The translations under genes and the position numbers were made by a program. A stretch of 11,460 bases of DNA, from positions 1 through 11,460 of the forward strand of contig RFZR01000032.1 of assembly GCA_009920595.1 (NCBI GenBank), read 5' to 3'. The notes beneath the pieces were generated by a model. The model did no database searches and was not told the origin of the DNA. It saw only the letters and a program-made list of their open reading frames with translations. Shown here piece after piece: positions 1-7,345 of this stretch (its first letter is position 1; the number at the start of each line of letters is the position of its first letter). The stretch comes from Alphaproteobacteria bacterium (GTDB taxonomy: Bacteria > Pseudomonadota > Alphaproteobacteria > Rhizobiales > Beijerinckiaceae).

Positions 1-1464
1 GCGCGTGCGGATCACGTGACGATTTCAGGTTTTGAAGGCGGCACGGGTGCGTCACCGCTCACCTCCATCAAGCATGCCGGGAGCCCTTGGGAAATCGGTC
101 TTGCTGAAACGCATCAGACGCTTGTGCTCAATAATTTGCGCTCGCGCATTGCGGTACAGGTTGATGGTGGTATTCGCACGGGTCGTGACGTTGTCGTCGG
201 CGCGCTTTTGGGTGCTGATGAATTCGGTTTTGCCACGGCACCTTTGATTGCAGCCGGCTGCATCATGATGCGCAAATGTCATTTGAACACCTGCCCTGTC
301 GGTGTCGCGACGCAGGATCCTGTGCTGCGTAAGCGTTTTGTTGGTCAGCCCGAACATGTGATCAATTTCTTCTTCTTTGTTGCCGAAGAAGTACGCGAGA
401 TCATGGCCGCGCTTGGTTATCGCAAATTTGATGAGATGGTGGGCCAGATGCAGATGCTTGATCGCGATCGTGCGATCAATCATTGGAAGGCGAACGGCCT
501 TGATTTCTCGAAACTCTTCTCAAAGCCACGCGCAGCGAAGGCTGAAGATATTCATCATTCGGCAACGCAGGATCATCATCTTGAGGCTGTTCTTGATCGC
601 ACATTGATCGAGAAGTCAAAGGATGCGCTTGACTCAAAGAAGAAGGTTTCAATCGAAGCGACGATCAAGAGCCTCAATCGCACAACGGGGGCGATGCTTT
701 CTGGTGAAGTGGCGAAGCGCTATGGCCATAAAGGTCTGCCAGCCGACACGATCCATGTGAAGCTCAATGGCACTGCGGGCCAGAGCTTTGGCGCTTGGGT
801 TGCACAAGGCATTACGCTTGAGCTTGAAGGTGAAGCGAATGACTATGTCGGCAAAGGCCTCTCGGGCGGTCGCTTGATTGTTTATCCGTCTAAGAACGCG
901 AAGAAAATTGTGCCGGAAGAATCAATCATCGTCGGCAACACGGTTCTTTATGGCGCGATCTCCGGTGAGTGTTATTTCCGTGGTGTGGCGGGTGAACGTT
1001 TCGCCGTGCGCAATTCCGGCGCGATTGCCGTTGTTGAAGGCACAGGCGATCATGGCTGCGAATATATGACAGGCGGCATTGTTGTTGTGCTCGGTAAGAC
1101 GGGACGCAATTTTGCAGCCGGCATGTCGGGCGGTGTCGCCTATGTGCTCGATGAAGATGATACATTCAGCAAGCGCTGCAATCTTTCCATGGTTGAACTT
1201 GAAACGGTTCAACCAGAAGAGCAAGGTTCAACAGAACCATTCGAACTGATGGCGCATATGACGCGTCAGGATGCAGAACGTTTGAAGCTTCTCATCGAAA
1301 ATCACGCGCGCTACACGGGTTCCACGCGCGCGCAGATGATCCTTGAGAATTGGGCGAGCTATCGTGGCAAATTCAAAAAGGTGATGCCGATTGAATATCG
1401 TCGTGCGCTTCGTGAATTAATGGCCGAAAACGAGAACCGTCCTTTGGCGGTTGCGGGAGAGTAA
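1..1464 (+). CDS. gltB: Glutamate synthase (GOGAT) large subunit, C-terminal part; 5' end outside window
   Basis: Catalytic large subunit of NADPH-dependent glutamate synthase, which makes two glutamates from glutamine and 2-oxoglutarate in the cytoplasm. The frame is open from base 1, so the gene starts upstream and only about 487 C-terminal residues of a roughly 1500-residue protein are present. Visible are the end of the FMN-binding synthase barrel (SGFEGGTGASP near the start, then QVDGGIRTGRD) and the 3Fe-4S cluster motif C-x5-C-x4-C at bases 259-294 (CIMMRKCHLNTC). From about base 760 comes the Gly-rich C-terminal beta-helix domain (GTAGQSFGAW, GKGLSGGRL, GTGDHGCEYMTGG, AAGMSGGVAYVLDE). 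No frame disruption is seen. The stop lies one base before the gltD start, so the two are co-transcribed. The partner gltD is broken, which puts the function of this subunit in doubt. Confidence 0.96.
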   Translation, partial: ARADHVTISGFEGGTGASPLTSIKHAGSPWEIGLAETHQTLVLNNLRSRIAVQVDGGIRTGRDVVVGALLGADEFGFATAPLIAAGCIMMRKCHLNTCPVGVATQDPVLRKRFVGQPEHVINFFFFVAEEVREIMAALGYRKFDEMVGQMQMLDRDRAINHWKANGLDFSKLFSKPRAAKAEDIHHSATQDHHLEAVLDRTLIEKSKDALDSKKKVSIEATIKSLNRTTGAMLSGEVAKRYGHKGLPADTIHVKLNGTAGQSFGAWVAQGITLELEGEANDYVGKGLSGGRLIVYPSKNAKKIVPEESIIVGNTVLYGAISGECYFRGVAGERFAVRNSGAIAVVEGTGDHGCEYMTGGIVVVLGKTGRNFAAGMSGGVAYVLDEDDTFSKRCNLSMVELETVQPEEQGSTEPFELMAHMTRQDAERLKLLIENHARYTGSTRAQMILENWASYRGKFKKVMPIEYRRALRELMAENENRPLAVAGE

Positions 1465-1465
1465 T

Positions 1466-2703
1466 ATGGGCAAGGTCACAGGATTTCTCGAAATCGATCG
1501 TCGCGACCGGAAATATGCTCCGGCGGCAGACCGCATTCGCGCATACAAAGAGTTCGTGATTCCGCTTTCAGAAGAAGCGACGCGTGATCAAGCCGCGCGA
1601 TGCATGAATTGCGGCATCCCCTATTGTCATAATGGTTGTCCGGTAAATAACCAGATTCCGGATTGGAATGACCTTGTCTATCAAGGCGATTGGGAAGAAG
1701 CCGCGCGCAATCTTCATTCGACGAATAACTTCCCTGAATTCACGGGTCGTGTGTGCCCCGCGCCCTGCGAAGCGAGCTGCACACTGAATTTGAATGATCA
1801 ACCTGTGACCATCAAAACCATCGAATGCGCGATTGTTGATCGCGCATTTGCTGAAGGCTGGGTCAATGCCGAACCTGCTCCACGCTTGACCGGTAAGCGT
1901 GTCGCGATTGTGGGTTCAGGCCCTGCGGGTCTTGCCGCCGCACAACAACTTGCACGCGCAGGCCATGAAGTTCACGTATTTGAAAAGAATTCGAAGCCCG
2001 GCGGCTTGTTGCGCTATGGCATTCCTGATTTCAAAATGGAAAAGCATCTGATTGATCGTCGCGTGAAGCAGATGGAAGCCGAAGGCGTTGTGTTCCATTG
2101 CGGCGTACATATTGGCAAAGACAAGGCGATTGCCGATCTGACAGCCGCTTATGATGCTGTTGTTCTTGCAGGGGGCGCAGAAAAGCCGCGGTACGCCAAG
2201 GCGCACTCTCGGTAACGCAGATTGAAATCATGACCAAGCCGCCAGAGAAGGAAAACAAACTTCTCACATGGCCGAATTGGCCGATGAAACTCAGAACCTC
2301 TTCAAGCCATGAAGAAGGTGCTGAACGTGATTTCGCCGTGAACACAGTTTCATTTGATGGTGAAGATGGCAAAGTCACATCACTCACTTGCGTGCGTGTC
2401 GATGAAAAATTCCAACCGATTCCGGGCACGGAATTCAAACTACGCGCCGATCTTGTGTTCTTGGCGATGGGTTTCGTTTCACCCGTGCAAGACGACATGG
2501 TGAAAGATTTGGGCGCCAAGCTTGATGCGCGTGGCAATGTTGCGGCGGATACAGTCGCTTACAAAACCAGCGTCGAGAAAGTCTTTGCGTGCGGAGATAT
2601 GCGTCGCGGTCAATCGCTTGTGGTGTGGGCCATTCGTGAAGGCCGTCAGGCAGCGCATTCAGTTGATAAGCATCTCATGGGCACAACCACGCTTCCGCGT
2701 TAA
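1466..2703 (+). pseudogene. gltD: Glutamate synthase small subunit, broken by an internal frame-shifting deletion
   Basis: The small subunit of glutamate synthase passes electrons from NADPH through FAD and 4Fe-4S clusters to GltB. The ATG at 1466 is preceded by GGGAGA at 1455-1460. The first frame (to base 2190, about 241 residues) carries the cluster cysteines 46, 49, 54 and 58, further cysteines 97, 101 and 105, and the FAD loop VGSGPAG (residues 149-155). It then leaves family sequence after GGAEKPR and stops at 2213-2215. From 2191 the next frame resumes clear GltD sequence (VRQGALSVTQIEIM) through to the FAD C-terminal motif CGDMRRGQS and the stop at 2701-2703. The two parts total about 411 residues; from memory the family has about 475-480. 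So about 65 residues (roughly 200 bases, of length 1 modulo 3) are missing, including the second Rossmann GxGxxG that binds NADPH. Whether this is real decay or an assembly error cannot be told from sequence. Confidence 0.88.
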
Positions 2704-2737
2704 CGAAGCAATCGCTCAATTCACTTTGAGCGCTTCG
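2704..2737. terminator. Candidate bidirectional terminator hairpin between convergent genes
   Basis: CGCTCAA (2713-2719) pairs with TTGAGCG (2726-2732) around a 6-base loop. An outer arm CGAAG (2704-2708) pairs with CTTCG (2733-2737), leaving a 4-base bulge. It lies between the gltD stop and the transglycosylase stop and overlaps the last codons of the latter, as expected for a shared terminator of convergent genes. There is no T-run on either strand, so it may only be an mRNA end-stabilising structure. Confidence 0.45.
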
Positions 2738-3945
2738 AGCACACGGCGATTGGGATATCCATCAGGTCTCAAGCCTGCGCGCTCTTGAAAATCGCGCAGC
2801 GCTTCTCTTGTGCGCGAACCAATACGGCCATCGGCTTTACCGACATCATAGCCAAGACGCGTCAAAGCGCGTTGCAATTCAATCCGTTGCGAAAAAGCTA
2901 AAAGCTGATCCTCAGTGGGCCAGGCCGCCTGAATGCGTGATCCGCCCTGCAGAAGATCGCCGAGATTCGCGACGCCGAGTGCATAAGCATCAGACGCGTT
3001 GTAGCGTTTGATGACGTTGAAATTCGATGTCACAAGAAAAATCGGACCGTCAGCGCCCGCAGGATAAAACACGCTCGCTTGTCCATCTTGCGGCAAAGCC
3101 TGCCCATCGGCACGTGTCACACCGCGTGCGCGCCATTCGGCAAATGATGCATCATGCACACGATAATCAAAGCCTTTTGGCAGCGCGACTTCAAAGCCCC
3201 AAGGCTGGCCCGAACGCCAGCCATTTTCTTTCAAATAATTTGCAGTTGAAGCGAGCGCGTCGGGAACGGATTTCCAAATGTCTTTATGTCCGTCACCATC
3301 AAAATCTTCTGCAAAGCGCCAGAAAGATGAAGGCATGAATTGCGTTTGACCCATCGCGCCGGCCCAAGAGCCTTTGAAATCCGCGCGCGCAACGTGACGC
3401 TCTTCAAGAATGCGCAAAGCATTGATCAACTCATCGCGAAAATATGTGCCGCGATAGCCGATAGAGGCCAAAGTGGCCAGCGAGCGGATGACATCTTTGC
3501 CGCCCGTATAACTGCCAAAATTCGTCTCCATCCCCCACACACCGAGGATTACCGAGCGATCAACGCCGTAACGCGCTTCAACAGCGGCCACCGCTTGCTC
3601 ATAGTCACGCATGACGCGCTGGCCGCGCTCTAGACGGGCGGATGACGTCGCACTCGCGAGATAATCCCAGATGGGCTTTACGAATTCGGATTGTTTCTTG
3701 GTAAGAGCGATCACCTCGGCATCGGGTGTCATACCCTTAAACGCCGCATCGAATGTCGCTCGCGACACGCCCCGGGCACGCGCTTGCGGCCATAACCGCT
3801 CAATGAACCCTGAAAAGCGGTCATTTTTTTTCGCAGATGATTTTGCCTGAAGCGCCGCCTCGGACTTGGAAGGGCCCGCAAAAACAGCCGGGCTCACCAC
3901 GGTTAGGGCCACAATTACTGCAAAAAAGAGACAAATCCGCCGCAT
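2716..3945 (-). CDS. Periplasmic lytic murein transglycosylase, MltB family, with peptidoglycan-binding domain
   Basis: This enzyme cleaves the MurNAc-GlcNAc bond of peptidoglycan and leaves a 1,6-anhydro end; it works in wall turnover. The protein has 409 residues from ATG 3945. A GTG at 3948-3946, directly upstream and in frame, is equally possible: AGGA lies 7 bases before the GTG and 10 before the ATG. In the numbering that begins at that GTG, a signal peptide spans about residues 1-24 (Arg-Arg, hydrophobic core, AVFA-G). It has no lipobox cysteine, so the protein is probably soluble in the periplasm rather than a lipoprotein. The SLT_2/MltB domain covers about 45-345, with catalytic Glu141 in WGMETNFG, the substrate motif GAMGQTQFMPSSF (198-209), and an EF-hand-like Asp-rich loop DFDGDGHKDIW (215-225) like the calcium site known in E. 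coli Slt35. A PG_binding_1 domain (about 352-408, GYDVGKADGRIGSRTREAL) ends the protein. The gene stands alone, convergent with gltD and divergent from galU. Confidence 0.95.
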   Translation of the reverse strand: MRRICLFFAVIVALTVVSPAVFAGPSKSEAALQAKSSAKKNDRFSGFIERLWPQARARGVSRATFDAAFKGMTPDAEVIALTKKQSEFVKPIWDYLASATSSARLERGQRVMRDYEQAVAAVEARYGVDRSVILGVWGMETNFGSYTGGKDVIRSLATLASIGYRGTYFRDELINALRILEERHVARADFKGSWAGAMGQTQFMPSSFWRFAEDFDGDGHKDIWKSVPDALASTANYLKENGWRSGQPWGFEVALPKGFDYRVHDASFAEWRARGVTRADGQALPQDGQASVFYPAGADGPIFLVTSNFNVIKRYNASDAYALGVANLGDLLQGGSRIQAAWPTEDQLLAFSQRIELQRALTRLGYDVGKADGRIGSRTREALRDFQERAGLRPDGYPNRRVLEALKVN

Positions 3946-4066
3946 CACTGTCAGATCCTGATGAGTTTCGCTCCCAATCTCAGGTGATTTGGTTAAATTT
4001 TGTTGACCATTTAGCCCTCATTTCTTCGAAACTGGGAACGATTTTGGATTTCGGACCATTTTTGCT

Positions 4067-4071
4067 AGGAG
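4067..4071 (+). promoter_or_regulatory. Strong Shine-Dalgarno site AGGAG serving a mini-ORF upstream of galU
   Basis: AGGAG lies six bases before GTG 4078, the ideal spacing. It is more than 50 bases upstream of the galU ATG, whose own upstream bases (ending in CAGGC) give only a weak match. The site is therefore better explained as driving the mini-ORF that overlaps the galU start. Confidence 0.4.
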
Positions 4072-4077
4072 AAAACC

Positions 4078-4128
4078 GTGAATAATGTTTGGCGTTGCTC
4101 AGCCATAACCGGAACAGATCAGGCATGA
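4078..4128 (+). CDS. Possible 16-residue leader peptide overlapping the galU start
   Basis: Starting at GTG 4078, an open frame encodes MNNVWRCSAITGTDQA and stops at TGA 4126-4128. That stop overlaps the galU ATG (4125-4127) as ATGA. A perfectly spaced AGGAG precedes it, while galU itself has a poor ribosome site. This suggests translational coupling, with ribosomes finishing the leader and restarting on galU. The peptide has no obvious regulatory residue run. It could also be chance, since short open frames are common. Its existence is inference from start, stop and SD geometry only. Confidence 0.35.
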   Translation: MNNVWRCSAITGTDQA

Positions 4129-4991
4129 AACCGATCCGCAAGGCCGTCTTCCCCGTTGCCGGTCTCGGCACGCGCTTTCTGCCTGCCACGAAAACCATTC
4201 CCAAAGAAATGTTGCCGGTCGTCGATAAGCCGGTCATTCAGCACGTCGTGGAAGAGGCGCGCGCGGCGGGTATCGAACATTTCATCTTCGTCACCGGACG
4301 CGGCAAAGGTGCGATTGAAGATCATTTCGATCATGTTTTTGAATTGAATGCGACGCTTCATCAACGTGGCCGAGATGAAGATCTCGCGCGGTTGAAAGAC
4401 AATACACCACTTCCAGGTCGCACAAGTTTTACGCGGCAACAAGAACCTTTGGGTCTTGGTCATGCTGTTTGGTGCGCGCGTGATCTTGTTGGCGATGAAC
4501 CCTTTGCGGTACTCTTGCCTGATATGTTGCATGAGGGCGTCACACCGTGTCTTGCCGACATGATCAAAGAACGTGCTCAGCATGGTGGTCAAGTGATCGC
4601 GGCCTATGAGGTGCCTGAACACGAAACTCATCGTTATGGCATTCTTGATCTTCATGGTGAGACGCAAGGAACACCGCGGATTCATGCGATGATTGAAAAG
4701 CCGCAAAAGGGCAAAGCGCCGTCAAATTTCGCAATATCGGGACGCTATATTCTATCGCCTGAGATTTTTGATGTTCTTGAACATCAACAACGCGGTGCCG
4801 GTGGTGAGATTCAGCTTACTGATGCGATGGTCACGCTGATGAATACCGTGCCCTATCATGCGCATCTCTTTCGGGGACGTGTTTTTGATACAGGGCATCA
4901 ACTTGGCTTCTTAACAGCCAATATTGCTTATGCGCTTAAGCGGCCAGATATCGGTGAAGAATTGCGCGCCATAATTAAAGAGTTAATGTAG
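4125..4991 (+). CDS. galU: UTP-glucose-1-phosphate uridylyltransferase
   Basis: Makes UDP-glucose from UTP and glucose-1-phosphate in the cytoplasm, feeding exopolysaccharide, LPS and glycan synthesis. It has 288 residues, the normal length for bacterial GalU. The nucleotidyltransferase signature AGLGTRFLPATK is at residues 12-23, followed by PKEML (26-30). Metal-binding Asp133 sits in LLPDML, EKP is at 191-193, and GGEIQLTDA (226-234) and FDTGHQLGF (254-262) close the sugar-binding site. The start at MKPIRKAVFPVAG fits the family; an in-frame TTG 36 bases upstream adds sequence not expected in GalU. kdsD follows after four bases, so the two are co-transcribed for envelope carbohydrate synthesis. 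Confidence 0.95.
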   Translation: MKPIRKAVFPVAGLGTRFLPATKTIPKEMLPVVDKPVIQHVVEEARAAGIEHFIFVTGRGKGAIEDHFDHVFELNATLHQRGRDEDLARLKDNTPLPGRTSFTRQQEPLGLGHAVWCARDLVGDEPFAVLLPDMLHEGVTPCLADMIKERAQHGGQVIAAYEVPEHETHRYGILDLHGETQGTPRIHAMIEKPQKGKAPSNFAISGRYILSPEIFDVLEHQQRGAGGEIQLTDAMVTLMNTVPYHAHLFRGRVFDTGHQLGFLTANIAYALKRPDIGEELRAIIKELM

Positions 4992-4995
4992 TTTC

Positions 4996-5979
4996 ATGAC
5001 GCTTTCCAACTCTGATCATCCCGCACTCGCCTCCGCTCTTCGGACCATCGTCACAGAAGGCGAAGGCTTATCGCACCTCGCTGAAGCTTTGCGTGGTTCA
5101 CTCGGTGCTGCCTTCACGCAAGCGATTGATAAAATCATCGCCACACAAGGGCGTGTGATTATTTCAGGCATGGGTAAATCGGGCCATGTCGGTCGCAAGA
5201 TTGCCGCGACACTCGCTTCAACCGGAACGCCTGCGCACTTTGTTCATCCGAGTGAGGCCAGTCATGGTGATCTCGGCATGATTCAGGATGATGATGTCAT
5301 CATTGCCATGTCGTGGTCTGGCGAATCTGTCGAACTTGCGGATCTCGTTGCTTACGCAAACCGCTTCAACGTCACTTTGATCGCGCTCACATCGAATGCC
5401 GAAAGCGCGTTGGGTAAAGGCGCTGATATCTGCCTCACTTTGCCTAAGGCTAAAGAAGCTTGTCCCAATGGTTTAGCACCAACAACATCAACCACAATGC
5501 AGCTCGCGATGGGTGATGCCATTGCCATTGCACTGCTTGAAAGTCGCGGCTTCACATCGAATGATTTCCGCCGCTATCATCCGGGTGGAAAATTGGGCGC
5601 ACAATTGCGTCAAGTACGTGCGGTGATGCATTCAGGCGATCGCCTCCCGCTTGCAAAACCAAAAGACAGCATGGCCGATGCGGTTGTTACCATCAGTTCA
5701 AAAGGCTTTGGATGTGTCTTGGTGATTGGCGCTGAAGGTCAACTTGCCGGGCTTGTCACCGATGGTGACTTACGTCGTCATATGTCACCGGATCTTTTGA
5801 GCCGTTCGGTTGAATCCGTGATGACACGCAATCCGAAAACAGTGCCCCCTGAAACGCTTGTGGCCGAAGCGCTTGAGATCATGGAAAGCCGGAAGATTAG
5901 CGCCTTGGTGGTTGTAGAAAACCAAAAACCCGTCGGGCTTATTCATCTCTTGGATTTGTTGCGGATCGGCGCGGCGTAA
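4996..5979 (+). CDS. kdsD: Arabinose-5-phosphate isomerase (KdsD/KpsF/GutQ family)
   Basis: Interconverts ribulose-5-phosphate and arabinose-5-phosphate, the first step toward Kdo for lipopolysaccharide. At 327 residues it has the usual length. The SIS sugar-isomerase domain (about 40-180) shows SGMGKSGHVGRK (57-68), HPSEASHGDLG (84-94), SWSGES (106-111) and APTTST (161-166). YHPGGKLG (194-201) marks the join to two CBS domains (about 205-265 and 272-325), which typically sense nucleotides or control activity. Its start four bases after the galU stop implies one operon and probable translational coupling. The gene ends four bases before the convergent hemH stop. No defects are seen. Assignment to KdsD rather than a capsule-specific paralogue (KpsF) is inferred from the housekeeping context and family similarity. 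Confidence 0.93.
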   Translation: MTLSNSDHPALASALRTIVTEGEGLSHLAEALRGSLGAAFTQAIDKIIATQGRVIISGMGKSGHVGRKIAATLASTGTPAHFVHPSEASHGDLGMIQDDDVIIAMSWSGESVELADLVAYANRFNVTLIALTSNAESALGKGADICLTLPKAKEACPNGLAPTTSTTMQLAMGDAIAIALLESRGFTSNDFRRYHPGGKLGAQLRQVRAVMHSGDRLPLAKPKDSMADAVVTISSKGFGCVLVIGAEGQLAGLVTDGDLRRHMSPDLLSRSVESVMTRNPKTVPPETLVAEALEIMESRKISALVVVENQKPVGLIHLLDLLRIGAA

Positions 5980-5983
5980 CGGA

Positions 5984-6905
5984 TCAGATCCAACCTTGCA
6001 ATTCACGCAAGACGACAGATTGGATGACATCCAATCCTTCTTCTGAATCATTCAAACACGGCACATAGGCAAATTTTTCACCGCCATGATGCATGAAATG
6101 CTCGCGGTTTTCGCCTTCGATTTCCTCAAGCGTTTCAAGACAATCAGCCGAGAAGCCTGGCGCGATCACCATGACTTTCTTGATGCCTTTTGCAGGCAAC
6201 TCACCCATCGTATCGATAAGATAGGGCTTCAACCATTCTTCATTACCGAAGCGTGATTGGAAGCAAACCATAAATTTTTCTTTTGGTAATTGTAACGATT
6301 CGCGCAGCAACCGTCCGGTTTTCATACATTGACAATGATAGGGATCACCTTTGAGCAAATAGGATTCCGGTACGCCATGGAAAGACGCGACAATCATATC
6401 GGGTTCGAAATCGATTTCAGCTCTTTTCGCTTGAATCGTTTTCGCAAGCGCATCGATATAAACGGGATCATCATGCCAAGGTGGCGCGACACGGATTGCG
6501 GGTTGCCACCGCATCTCCATCAAAGATTGAAACGCTTTGTCACACGCGGTCGCGGATGTCGCCGCGCAAGATTGCGGATAAAGCGGCACGAGAAGAATAC
6601 GATCACATCCTGCAGCTTGCAGCGCTTTCAACCGATCAGGCGTTGAAGGGTTGCCATAGCGCATACCCCAATCAACAATGATGCGGTCATCCATCAGTGA
6701 TAATTTGCTTGCAAGCTTTTCGGCTTGCGAACGGGTGATGGTTTTAAGCGGGCTTTCATTCAGTTCTTTGTTCCAGATCGAATCATAGTCCTTGCCTTTG
6801 CTGCCCGGACGAACTGTTAAAATGATAAGATTCAGAATCGGCCACCACAAAAGGCGCGGCACTTCGATCACGCGACGATCCGACAGAAATTCACATCGCG
6901 GTCAT
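5984..6905 (-). pseudogene. hemH: Ferrochelatase with about 40 N-terminal codons lost in a frame-shifting deletion
   Basis: Ferrochelatase inserts Fe2+ into protoporphyrin IX, the last step of protoheme synthesis. From base 6892 downward the family sequence is continuous: EFLSDRRVIEVPRLLWW, the nucleus with catalytic His in SFHGVP (bases 6379-6377), GDPYHCQC, FSADCLETLEE (Glu at 6136-6134) and the typical end VVLRELQGWI. Upstream in that frame there are two stops (6907-6902) and no suitable start; the GTG at 6871 is an internal valine. A good start does exist in another frame: ATG 6905-6903 with AAAGAGG seven bases upstream reads MTAM and then stops at once. The missing piece is the family's N-terminal block containing the VLLVNLGTPD motif, roughly 40 codons, of length 2 modulo 3 if it was one simple loss. 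Heme synthesis would need another gene copy unless this is an assembly error. Confidence 0.85.
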
Positions 6906-6949
6906 CAGCAAGCCTCTTTCAAAGATCCAATGGCAAGATTACGATCCAT
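6905..6949 (-). other. Possible 14-residue mini-ORF overlapping the hemH start
   Basis: ATG 6949-6947, with GGGA six bases upstream, encodes MDRNLAIGSLKEAC and stops at TGA 6907-6905, which overlaps the hemH ATG as TGATG. The frame is open further upstream to about base 7060 but without a convincing start. It may be a coupled leader or the tail of a damaged small gene. It may equally be chance. Confidence 0.2.
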
Positions 6950-7109
6950 AAAGCGTCCCGGATTGCGGGAGAAGCCTAATTTAGACCTCAATCCTCCTTT
7001 GAGGGGACTAAAATATTGGCGGCGATTAAGAACAAGGATTGCGCGCCGCCCGGCTTCGCGCTAGCCGGAAGAGACAAATCATAGGGATTGGACACCGAGG
7101 ATCGAAGTC
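6906..7109. other. Gene-poor stretch between hemH and the small membrane gene, with two inverted repeats
   Basis: This should hold the divergent promoters of hemH (minus) and the 77-residue gene (plus), but no convincing -35/-10 pair could be picked out. It holds two structures. One is a hairpin at 6980-7012: TTTAG with CTAAA outside, CCTCAA with TTGAGG inside, and a 7-base loop that on the minus strand reads AGGAGGA. The other is a 6-bp stem, CCGGCT 7050-7055 with AGCCGG 7063-7068. No tRNA-like fold or protein domain was recognised. Confidence 0.5.
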
Positions 7110-7343
7110 ATGGCCAAACGCGGCATCAATTTCAAAAACCTCCTGACGCTGGTGAGCGTCGCCATTCTGGTTGGTGTAGAGTTTTTGGGTGTAGCCGTGG
7201 CCGCCGGATGGGCTCTTGCGGGTCTTTTTGGCTTGAGCCAGACGCTTGAGACGGTTCTGATGACCGCTTTCGGGGCTTTAGGCGTCTATGCGCTTTTCGT
7301 CTTTATGCGCCGCGCAGTCACGGTCGAGCCGGTTCGTGGCTGA
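7110..7343 (+). CDS. Small membrane protein, 77 residues, function unknown
   Basis: The protein begins MAKRGINFKNLL, with a short basic N-terminus. Two hydrophobic segments follow (about residues 13-40, SVAILVGVEFLGVAVAAGWALAGL, and 46-66, TVLMTAFGALGVYALFVFM), then a short charged tail, RRAVTVEPVRG. Positive charges at both ends suggest both termini face the cytoplasm. GAGG about nine bases before ATG 7110 is an acceptable ribosome site. The stop codon is only two bases before the Zur-type palindrome, so this gene lies outside the zinc operon. Small two-helix proteins of this kind are, to my recollection, found in rhizobia as conserved hypotheticals. I cannot assign a function. Confidence 0.75.
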   Translation: MAKRGINFKNLLTLVSVAILVGVEFLGVAVAAGWALAGLFGLSQTLETVLMTAFGALGVYALFVFMRRAVTVEPVRG

Positions 7344-7345
7344 TT

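Noticed and set aside
52..483. Minus-strand open frame of 143 residues inside gltB
   Set aside because: It is opposite a well-conserved gltB region including the iron-sulfur motif and has no recognisable domain.
2230..2703. A separate 157-residue oxidoreductase gene after gltD
   Set aside because: Family sequence begins upstream of its ATG at 2191 with VRQGALSV and continues exactly where the first gltD part ends; it is the 3' part of the same broken gene.
4003..4031. TTGACC as the -35 box of a galU promoter
   Set aside because: No acceptable -10 hexamer lies 16-19 bases downstream, so the promoter cannot be supported.
5950..5993. Long imperfect hairpin between kdsD and hemH (TTGGAT with ATCCAA, GTTGCG with CGTAAC)
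   Set aside because: Pairing is broken by unpaired blocks and includes a wobble pair, there is no T-run, and it lies mostly in coding sequence; too weak to call a terminator.
5984..6871. hemH read as a complete gene starting at GTG 6871
   Set aside because: That GTG encodes the Val in the conserved SDRRVIEV block, family sequence continues upstream of it, and the N-terminal motif would be absent.
6792..7064. 90-residue plus-strand open frame across the hemH start region
   Set aside because: It lies opposite hemH coding sequence, is very Arg-rich without domain sense, and crosses the deletion junction; a shadow frame.
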